This document shows, piece after piece, positions 57,925 through 64,000 of a stretch of 64,000 nt of DNA. A program made the translations under genes and the position numbers. The DNA comes from Acutalibacter muris (lineage in GTDB: Bacteria > Bacillota > Clostridia > Oscillospirales > Acutalibacteraceae), in assembly GCF_002201475.1 (NCBI RefSeq), contig NZ_CP021422.1, forward strand, positions 1,488,001 to 1,552,000, in the 5' to 3' direction. How positions within the stretch are numbered: position 1 is the stretch's first letter; every line of letters begins with the position of its first letter. Below the pieces are notes generated by a model, which was not told the DNA's origin, did no database searches, and saw nothing but the letters and a program-made list of their open reading frames with translations.

Positions 57925-58409
57925 TTATAGCATGGCCTTTTTGAAAAATTTTCTTAAATTTTCTTTGGCCCGCCAAAGGCTTTCTGCCACATTCTGATGG
58001 GCAACATTTTCAGATTGAGCTATTTCCTCCTGCGTTTGGCCCTCAAAGTAATACTTCAAAAGCCTCCGGCGCTGGGGTTCGGACAGGCAGGTATTGATAC
58101 CCTCCAAAAGAAGATTAACAAACCGTTCTCTGTCAAGTTGGTCGTACTGTTCAAACAAAAGCTGCTCCGGGGACGGAGTTTCGCCTTGCTCGGTAGTATC
58201 TTCTATACATACAGTGTGTTTCATGTATGTACTGTTCCTGTTATCACTGACGCGGTAATCTTCGTCTGACCAGTCCTTCCACTTCTGAAATTCCTCTTCA
58301 GACGAAAAATTGTCGCGGCGTAAACGCAAAAAGGCCCCGGTCGCCGTCTTGAACACAATGGCACCGGGGTTTTTTTATTCAGGGCATAATCGCTTTTGTT
58401 GTCAAACAT
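57925..58409 (-). CDS. Sigma-70-like factor of a mobile element, frameshifted
   Basis: ATG 58409 has AAAGGAG. The N-terminus is MFDNKSDYALNKKTP; the family then continues GA-I-V-x-K but the frame must shift one base near 58362 (after AATAAAAAAACCCC) to read VFKTATGAFLRLRRDNFSSE to the end. Region 4: LSEPQRRRLLKYYFEGQTQEE then IAQSENVAHQNVAESLWRAK. The run of seven A next to the shift is a possible slippage site, so the gene may be partly expressed. Typically drives element genes. Confidence 0.7.
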
Positions 58410-58654
58410 ATATTACTGCTCCTTTGCATGGATGTTTTGCGATGTCAGATAGAACATCCATGCAAGGTGGAGCACGGGCAGCGTAAAACAGTCGAATTAG
58501 CTGTATTTGGTTAAACACATCCGCTAACAGGCATAGATAACGTAACAATTCGTTGCGCCAGCGGGTAAAAAAATAAAAGTTGTCAGGGCATAGCCTGGAC
58601 AACTTTCGCAAGGGCAAAAATGGGAAAATATCCGGGGTATTCAAGTAGTGGGGG

Positions 58655-58701
58655 TTAAAAAAAGGCAAACCGAACAAGCCACAAGGCTTTGGTTTGCCTT
58701 T
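58655..58701 (-). terminator. Leftward terminator
   Basis: On the minus strand AAAGGCAAACC, inner stem AAGCC/GGCTT, then GGTTTGCCTTT with a T-run (TTTTTTTAA). It protects the sigma-like gene promoter region from upstream transcription. Confidence 0.65.
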
Positions 58702-58878
58702 ATAGATTAACAGTCGATTTTTCTGCAAGGCGGAGGGCAAATCATCTCATTCTTTCAATAGGATATGTTTAACTCCTGTCTTGCATTTTATTATACCATT
58801 TATATCATGCTTCCTGCTCTCTTGTAGTACTTTTGTCAACAGTGTCCTTGATGAAACGCATTGTTGTCATATCCGAAA

Positions 58879-58907
58879 GAAGTGCGCCCCAAATTAGGGC
58901 GCACTTC
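58879..58907. repeat. 11-bp inverted repeat
   Basis: GAAGTGCGCCC (58879-58889) and GGGCGCACTTC (58897-58907) around a 7-bp AT spacer. It is similar in plan to the palindrome at 57841. No gene adjoins closely; an operator or element site is possible. Confidence 0.45.
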
Positions 58908-59289
58908 AATAATGGATGATTTTCCCTAACAGTCTTATAGGCGAAAACTGTGATTATTTCGCTTATTATACTAGGAGCGAAAGGAAGAGTATAGACAATC
59001 ATTTGCAAGGCATAATACAGCTGTAATACATTTTCACAGGAAATCCAAACGGTAATCTCTGCAACAAGTAGAATGCAAGAGCAAGCAACTAAAATAATTC
59101 ATTTTTCTTTTCCGGTCATATGAAAGAAAAAGTGAACTAAATAATCACACCTACCAAAAAAGTTAATGAAGAAACAACATTAAGTTGCAAATGAAAACGC
59201 TTTATCAGTAAGTAAGCATAATCACGCCAGAAATATCGCTTTGCCTAATCAAAACCATGTAATTTCCGTGCCCAGTCTTAGAAATTCCA

Positions 59290-60981
59290 TTATCCGAATT
59301 TATTGTAATACTTATTTATCATAACACATAATTCAGCTCTCGTAGTGGTTGACTTTGGATTCAGTTTTCCATTGTTCCCAGAGACAATTTTATTACCAAT
59401 AGCCCATTTCATGGCAGTTTTTGCATAAGTACTTACATCATTGCCATCGGTGAATTTATTTAGATCTCCAGAAGCAGTTAAGTTTTTCCCTTTATATTTC
59501 GCATAATTATATAACATAAGGACAAATTGTTCTTTGGTTACATTCTGGTTAGGACTGTATGTCGTGCTGCTCGTACCGCTGACAATTTTGTGGTTCTTGC
59601 CCCAAGTAACTGCCTTGGCAAAGTAGTCGTTGCTTTTCACATCTGTAAAGCCCGAACTGGTTCCTTCATTGGGTTGTCCCGCCATTCTGTAAATCACGGT
59701 AATTGCCATGGCACGATTACACGATGCCTCGGGGCTGAACTTGTATTCTCCCGTACCACTCATGAAATTTTTCCCGTAAGCCCACCTAATATTATCTTTA
59801 GCCCAGTGTTCTATAATATCAAAGAAATGGTAATACCCATAATTGCTGATACCTTCATTTACCAGATTAGGATTACTGAGAGGATAGCCATCTTCAATTC
59901 GTCTAATTTGGTACTCACATCTATCTAAATAGGTATTATAGACTTTGTAGTACGAAGTGATACGACGAGTAGTAAAGTAAGGATTATTTCCAGCAGAATT
60001 AACTCTGACCTTATAGTCCCCATCAAGATTGTAAATGTTTACTTGCACAGAAGTAGCGTAGTTAAAGACTTCTGTCGTTACGACTGACCCGATCCCAAGC
60101 AGGACAGAAATCTTTGACGGATCCAAAAACAGACCAATTGCCGAAATAACCGTCCCAACTGCCGTTCCGGGTGAAATTTTGTATGGTTCACGTGCTGTAC
60201 CCATGTGTTTGAAGCTGGAAATTCGTCGATACAATGTCCCAGTATATAGTTGAGAGCCATCGTAGGATATGCTATTTGAGCCCAATTTAAAATAGTCGAG
60301 ATCGCCGCTAAACTGTGACTTGGACAGGCCATCATTTGTAGGAGGCTCATCCTCCATGGGACTCTTTGAAGCTGCATAAGTACTTGCGGCCGCACTTTGA
60401 CTGATTATCATCCCGGTATTAGACGGAATGTCTAAAACTTCTGAAGAAACTGGCTTATGTACAGTGATATATGTAAAGCCGTTTTCCTCTTTAATTTCTT
60501 GTGTCTCCCCATCGATCTTCTGAAACGAACTTTCCGGATTGACCTGTACGAGCGTTTCATCAGGCGATGTTAGCTCTATATCATAAAGCTCCGTATAGAT
60601 AAGATTTGAATACCGGTCTCCCAGGGCTTTCTGACGTAACACCCCATTCCTGTAAAGTTTTGTTATTCTACTTTGTTCGTCCATGGCCGTAAGGATTGTA
60701 TAAACATTTCCTTCGCCTTCATAGATCATAGCTTCTGCTGGATCAAGGGCAACAGTAGGCTCTTGTGGGATTTTGTAACCCAAAATTTCTTTCACAGACT
60801 CTGTTTCCAACTCCTCTGTTACCTCTCCCGACAATTCCAAGTCGCTCTGATTGATCTCCTCAAACTCTGATAACTGAAAATTCTCATTTGCGCCGAAGGA
60901 ATTGGGAGAAATTGCAAATCCAGTAATATTCGTGCTCACAAAAATTGCTAAGACAAGTACTAGAGCAACAAGTTTTTTCAT
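59290..60981 (-). CDS. Secreted S-layer homology protein
   Basis: 563 residues. Signal peptide MKKLVALVLVLAIFVSTNIT ending near residue 25. The middle region (about 40-370) is unrecognised, with a hydrophobic Gly/Val-rich segment GTAVGTVISAIGLFL around 274. Three SLH repeats close the protein: YYHFFDIIEHWAKDNIRWAY, GFTDVKSNDYF and KFTDGNDVSTY, at about 375-560. Attached to the wall by SLH. It is encoded 19 bp after a small membrane protein. Its codon use is AT-richer than the 4-21 kb cluster. Confidence 0.85.
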   Translation of the reverse strand: MKKLVALVLVLAIFVSTNITGFAISPNSFGANENFQLSEFEEINQSDLELSGEVTEELETESVKEILGYKIPQEPTVALDPAEAMIYEGEGNVYTILTAMDEQSRITKLYRNGVLRQKALGDRYSNLIYTELYDIELTSPDETLVQVNPESSFQKIDGETQEIKEENGFTYITVHKPVSSEVLDIPSNTGMIISQSAAASTYAASKSPMEDEPPTNDGLSKSQFSGDLDYFKLGSNSISYDGSQLYTGTLYRRISSFKHMGTAREPYKISPGTAVGTVISAIGLFLDPSKISVLLGIGSVVTTEVFNYATSVQVNIYNLDGDYKVRVNSAGNNPYFTTRRITSYYKVYNTYLDRCEYQIRRIEDGYPLSNPNLVNEGISNYGYYHFFDIIEHWAKDNIRWAYGKNFMSGTGEYKFSPEASCNRAMAITVIYRMAGQPNEGTSSGFTDVKSNDYFAKAVTWGKNHKIVSGTSSTTYSPNQNVTKEQFVLMLYNYAKYKGKNLTASGDLNKFTDGNDVSTYAKTAMKWAIGNKIVSGNNGKLNPKSTTTRAELCVMINKYYNKFG

Positions 60982-61000
60982 AAAACATCTCTCCTATCGG

Positions 61001-61252
61001 TTATTTTTCTATTTCATTTTCATGGGTCTTTCGATCTAAGGATACCTTTTTTTGCTGTTCCTGCCGTTTCACTCTTGCGTTTCTCATTTCACAAAAATCC
61101 TTCACGCAATAACAAACGGAAATCAGAAAAACAAAAATGAGAAGAGAAGTGCTATAGAACAGCCTCACTCTGGATATGAAAAAGCAATCAACTAGAACGC
61201 ACGCCATTAAAAATGCGCATAAAAGCCAGTGCTTGCCATTTTGGGATAACAT
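61001..61252 (-). CDS. Small membrane protein
   Basis: 83 residues; GAAAGGGGGG before ATG 61252. Two hydrophobic segments (about 8-27 and 32-50) precede a highly charged tail (RNARVKRQEQQKK). Function unknown. It sits directly upstream of the SLH gene and is probably co-transcribed. Confidence 0.6.
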   Translation of the reverse strand: MLSQNGKHWLLCAFLMACVLVDCFFISRVRLFYSTSLLIFVFLISVCYCVKDFCEMRNARVKRQEQQKKVSLDRKTHENEIEK

Positions 61253-61903
61253 ACCATCCCCCCTTTCTATATTGATATAAACACAGTTGGAACTCAGAAG
61301 AATCTTAATCCCCCTTGTATAATGATGTGGTAGTGATTAAGTCTCACTCCTAGGACTGAATGTTCTGCACTTATTTATAAGGATGCCAGTGGTTGGTGGA
61401 TCGTAGAGAACGAACTATTTCTTGTAAAGATCCTTCGTTTAATTCACCCATTACAAGTGCTGCTTCTCATGACTTACTCAAGAAGACAGTATTTTCTTTT
61501 GCGGCTAAAGCGAAAACCAGAGATTGTGGTTTCACTTGATTCACGGTGACAATATTGTTTTTTCTTGTTCAACCGTTCCGGCAAAGAAATTGATTGTCTC
61601 ATTTGTCCATATTCACTATTGTCAAGCTTTAGCAACTTATCAAACCATCTGTTCCCCCTCCAATAAGCCGAATTTATTTCAAACATAATTGTAACAGTAG
61701 GTTCTCACCTCCAAAACCAATCCCACAAAAAAACGCAATAAGCATGGAAATAATTATAGCAAATTTTGCAATGCTGCTTTTTACACCACAATAATATCGC
61801 GATTTAGTCTTATTGTCAATATAATTTTACTTATTTTATATAGGTATTTACAAATAGCCTCGATTATGCTATAATAATATTTAGAAAGACGGAGTGTGGC
61901 AAA
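61253..61903. other. 650-bp intergenic stretch
   Basis: AT-rich region between the divergent SLH and PadR units. The only supportable element is the PadR promoter at 61847-61875. A minus-strand frame at 61474-61686 has no ribosome site or recognisable protein. Confidence 0.4.
61847..61875 (+). promoter_or_regulatory. Promoter of the padR unit
   Basis: TTTACA (61847-61852), 17-bp spacer, TATAAT (61870-61875), 28 bp before the padR start. Confidence 0.65.
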
Positions 61904-62281
61904 ATGGCAATCGATACTTTTAAAAAAGGCTCTATTGAAATGTTGACCCTGCTTATTATGCGAGAAACGGACATTTATGGGTATCAGCTTGTCCACTTGC
62001 TAAAGGAACGGAGCAAGGGGATCATTACGGTCCAGGAAGGCTCTCTCTATCCGCTACTTTACCGTATGGTAGATGCTGGCTATATTTCCGGCCGGGATGA
62101 AACCGTAGAAACAAAGTTTGGTCGTAGGCGCACCCGGGTGGTATACTATATGGAACCCAAAGGGATTTTGCGGCTGGAACAGTTAGAAAAGGAGTATTAT
62201 GAAGTACAGGAGGGAATAGAAAATGTATTCCGATACAGCCAAGAACATAGATCCGAATCTTCCGGATGGACTGGGGGCTGA
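61904..62281 (+). CDS. PadR-family regulator
   Basis: 125 residues; GGAG 10 bp before ATG 61904. Winged helix: FKKGSIEMLTLLIMRETDIY, GYQLVHLLKERS, EGSLYPLLYRMVDAGYISG and the wing VVYYMEPKGILRL. It probably represses its own promoter; the target is the linked membrane and secreted genes. Its 3' end overlaps the next gene by 59 bp. Confidence 0.88.
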   Translation: MAIDTFKKGSIEMLTLLIMRETDIYGYQLVHLLKERSKGIITVQEGSLYPLLYRMVDAGYISGRDETVETKFGRRRTRVVYYMEPKGILRLEQLEKEYYEVQEGIENVFRYSQEHRSESSGWTGG

Positions 62282-62660
62282 AGCAAGGCGCTACCTGCAA
62301 GCAATCAAGCATGAGTTACATTGCCCAAGAGCTCGCAAGGCCCTTTTTTTGGAGCAGATGCAGGAAAGCGTCGCACAATACTTTTCTGAAAATCCTGCTG
62401 CTACCATGAGTGACCTAACAGCAAAATTTGGTACACCTGATGAAATTGCAAAAAGCTTCCTTGAAGAAGCTGATCCGGTAGTATTAGGTAAGTCACTTCG
62501 GTATGGCCGGAGGATATTTGGGGCGGTTTTGGCGGTTATAGCGCTATTAGCTGTGGTGTTTTCCATAATATTTTTTGTCGATTATCTGGAAAATGAGGGG
62601 TACCGACGAGGCCATTATGTTGAAACAGTCGGTGAAATACCTGCTACAACATTAAATTAA
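62223..62660 (+). CDS. Membrane protein (DUF1700-like) partner of PadR
   Basis: 145 residues from ATG 62223, inside padR in another frame. The N-terminal helical part has LGAEARRYLQAIKHEL and TAKFGTPDEIAKSFLEEADP, as in DUF1700/HAAS-type proteins that pair with PadR. A transmembrane helix (VLAVIALLAVVFSIIFFVDY) is near the C-terminus. Coupled translation with padR. Presumed signalling partner in envelope stress. Confidence 0.72.
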   Translation: MYSDTAKNIDPNLPDGLGAEARRYLQAIKHELHCPRARKALFLEQMQESVAQYFSENPAATMSDLTAKFGTPDEIAKSFLEEADPVVLGKSLRYGRRIFGAVLAVIALLAVVFSIIFFVDYLENEGYRRGHYVETVGEIPATTLN

Positions 62661-62685
62661 ACTGTAATAGGGGTTGACTAATTCT

Positions 62686-63141
62686 ATGAAAAAGATTATA
62701 TCTCTTGGACTTGTTTTTTTGCTTGCGTTTGTGTGCTTTACGTTTCCCGCTTCTGCTCAAGAAGTAGTGTCTATCAACACATCAACTTCCATTGAGACAT
62801 TTACTGATGGAAGTTACTTTATTATTGAAACGGGATCTTATCCAACTTCCGCGAGAGCTTCAACGAAAAACGGTTATAAAACTGCTACTTATTACACTTC
62901 GAGTAATGTCGCTGTTTGGGCCGTGACTGTAAATGGATCATTTTCCTATAACGGAACTACTTCAACTGCAACATCGGCCTCATGCTCCATAACTCGGTAT
63001 GATTCCAACACATCTACTATAAGCAAGAACGCTTATACCAGCGGCTCTTCTGCAGTCGGCACTGCAACAGTAAAGTATAAAAGAATTTATACAGATAAAA
63101 CTGTAACCCTAACCTGCGACAGAAACGGAAATCTTTCCTGA
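62686..63141 (+). CDS. Small secreted Ser/Thr-rich protein
   Basis: ATG 62686 begins MKKIISLGLVFLLAFVCFTF, a signal peptide with cleavage near PASAQ; a TTG at 62674 is also in frame but lies on the spacer. The 151-residue product is rich in Ser, Thr, Ala and Tyr (ATYYTSSNVAVWAV, TSTATSASCSITRYD). No family recognised. Third gene of the PadR unit, possibly the exported output. Confidence 0.65.
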   Translation: MKKIISLGLVFLLAFVCFTFPASAQEVVSINTSTSIETFTDGSYFIIETGSYPTSARASTKNGYKTATYYTSSNVAVWAVTVNGSFSYNGTTSTATSASCSITRYDSNTSTISKNAYTSGSSAVGTATVKYKRIYTDKTVTLTCDRNGNLS

Positions 63142-63205
63142 CTGCATATATGCTCATAGGATAGGACCGGCATATAGTGGAGCACCCGCCAACCGCATAT
63201 TTTAC

Positions 63206-63238
63206 AAAAGAGCCGTGAGGTATTCACGGCTCTTTTCC
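63206..63238 (+). terminator. Rho-independent terminator of the padR unit
   Basis: AAAAGAGCCGTGA, GGTAT, TCACGGCTCTTTT; 13-bp stem with a T-run. Confidence 0.85.
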
Positions 63239-63240
63239 CA

Positions 63241-63385
63241 TTATTCGCCTACACTGTACTTCTCTGAGAATAAGAACAGGTCACTAGCCGGGTCTAGCAC
63301 TTTTGAAAGTTTCCGTGAAGTCTGGACAGTATAGTTTCCCTGTTTCAAATAGCTGTAGGTGGAAATGCTTATGTCCTGAAGCCTT
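63241..63385 (-). pseudogene. XRE helix-turn-helix remnant
   Basis: The minus strand reads DISISTYSYLKQGNYTVQTS then RKLSKVLDPASDLFLFSEKY to TAA at 63241. This is the recognition half of an XRE domain and its C-terminal tail. The first half of the domain and the start are missing; the DNA immediately before is the end of the peptidase gene. A further broken gene of a mobile region. Confidence 0.5.
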
Positions 63386-63391
63386 TACGCA

Positions 63392-64000
63392 TCAATCTCT
63401 ATACTGCGGCCAGGCCATTTCCGCATAATTCATGCCGTTCTCGCCCGCGCTGCCATGATAGTACAGAGCCAGATGCAGGTGAGGCCCGGTAGAATTGCCC
63501 GTACTGCCTATATACCCCACAAGCTGGCCCTGCCGTACCGGCGTGCCCGGCACTACCGCCAGCCGTGACAAATGGGCATAAACGGACTGCCAGCCGTCCG
63601 TGTGATCCACCACCACGCAGTTGCCAAAGGACCACATATTGTCTACGCCATGGGCAGGCGTCCATCCGTCCTGTATGTACCGTACAGTACCGGGAGCGCA
63701 GGCATAGACCGGCTCTCCGTAGCAGTTTGCAAAAGAAATATCTATCCCGTTGTGGCCGGGGTATGTGTCCCAGGTATGGCCGGGAAAGGGAAAAGCGAAA
63801 CGCCCCTCTGCAATGGCGCTGGCTCCGTCCAGCGGGTTTGCGGCCAGGGGGTAATAGCGGAGAACATGTTCCACATAGTCCATGTCACCGTACCCACTCC
63901 ACCCATGGGCCGCCGCCTGCTGGATGGAGAACTCCCGGGCGTTTTCTTTGGAGTAACCGCCCCGGGCCAGCGCCCAGCTTATGTAGCCGTTGCCGAAATT
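63392..64000 (-). CDS. ICE lysozyme/M23 peptidase, 3' part (runs off the window)
   Basis: The frame is open from the right edge: residues before MDYVEHV read ISWALARGGYSKENAREFSI then QQAAAHGWSGYGD, the end of a lysozyme-like transglycosylase domain. The remainder is an M23 (LytM) metallopeptidase: GHNGIDISF (His and Asp ligands), SVYAHLS and TGPHLHLAL (HxH). Bifunctional wall-degrading proteins of this plan open the cell wall for conjugation in CD1108-type elements. An internal ATG at 63883 is not the true start. Confidence 0.82.
   Translation of the reverse strand, partial: NFGNGYISWALARGGYSKENAREFSIQQAAAHGWSGYGDMDYVEHVLRYYPLAANPLDGASAIAEGRFAFPFPGHTWDTYPGHNGIDISFANCYGEPVYACAPGTVRYIQDGWTPAHGVDNMWSFGNCVVVDHTDGWQSVYAHLSRLAVVPGTPVRQGQLVGYIGSTGNSTGPHLHLALYYHGSAGENGMNYAEMAWPQYRD

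Larger units (their letters stand above)
58410..59289. other. 880-bp gap between sigma-like and SLH genes
   Basis: No convincing gene. It contains the terminator at 58655-58701 and the palindrome at 58879-58907. Open frames at 58402-58740 and 58805-59008 (minus) have no ribosome site and no recognisable protein. Confidence 0.4.

Noticed and set aside
58402-58740. 112-residue minus-strand frame
   Set aside because: Crosses a terminator hairpin and lacks a ribosome site; overlaps the leader of the sigma-like gene.

Overview
The window looks like the chromosome of a gut Clostridia bacterium (Bacillota; Oscillospiraceae or Lachnospiraceae-like). The reasons are strong AGGAGG-type ribosome sites, frequent GTG and TTG starts, many paralogues typical of that group, and pieces of Tn1549/CD1115-type integrative conjugative elements (ICEs) throughout. 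This placement is an inference from gene content; there is no rRNA or single-copy marker gene here.

Layout. 1-4.1 kb: a graveyard of fused gene fragments (HTH replication protein, PcfB, VirD4 coupling protein, a histidine kinase tail, two permease pieces in opposite orientation). 4.1-21.8 kb: an intact-looking metabolic and stress cluster. A long leftward operon (4.1-11.9 kb) carries cyclophilin-like lipoproteins, an ABC ATPase with a truncated permease, an adenylate-forming ligase, an Ntn-hydrolase lipoprotein, an SLH protein, a LysE exporter and a DUF3737 protein. It diverges from a LysR gene. Around it lie an esterase, a flavodoxin-like reductase, two Fe-S aldo/keto reductases, a MATE pump and a leftward MFS/racemase/DHFR-like operon. 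Three 30-bp boxes with identical geometry against -35/-10 elements tie three of these transcription units together as a LysR regulon; two further promoters have the 19-bp spacer of MerR-controlled promoters.

21.8-42.6 kb: ICE-derived region. It holds a Dcm/HTH chimaera, DUF4314, a decayed IS66, a lipoprotein, HxlR with two radical SAM enzymes, a two-component system with a three-gene ABC transporter, and then KTR, XRE and sigma genes, a structured intergenic stretch, three overlapping serine recombinases, and a recombinase-like/NACHT ORF cut by an IS5-family element with a 3-bp target duplication. 42.6-43.4 kb: a tyrosine integrase remnant with integrase-arm-like repeats.

43.5-51.2 kb: a GC-rich oligosaccharide-type ABC import operon (solute-binding lipoprotein, two permeases, a metallo-hydrolase, a YesM-type kinase and a YesN-type regulator). 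51.3-58.4 kb: more mobile DNA, with a ParB fragment, an IS1182 copy without target duplication, a RepA-like gene cut at its 3' end, a partial tRNA-Ala, a TnpX-type serine recombinase, an Rpn-like nuclease, a small TnpW-like protein and a frameshifted sigma factor. 58.8-64 kb: a secreted SLH protein with a small membrane protein, a PadR/membrane/secreted three-gene unit, an XRE remnant, and the 3' part of an ICE lysozyme/M23 peptidase gene running off the end.

How it fits together: the functional cores appear to be the LysR-governed redox/export cluster, the sensor-regulated ABC efflux system, and the YesMN-controlled sugar importer. They sit between, or inside, repeatedly rearranged conjugative and IS elements.
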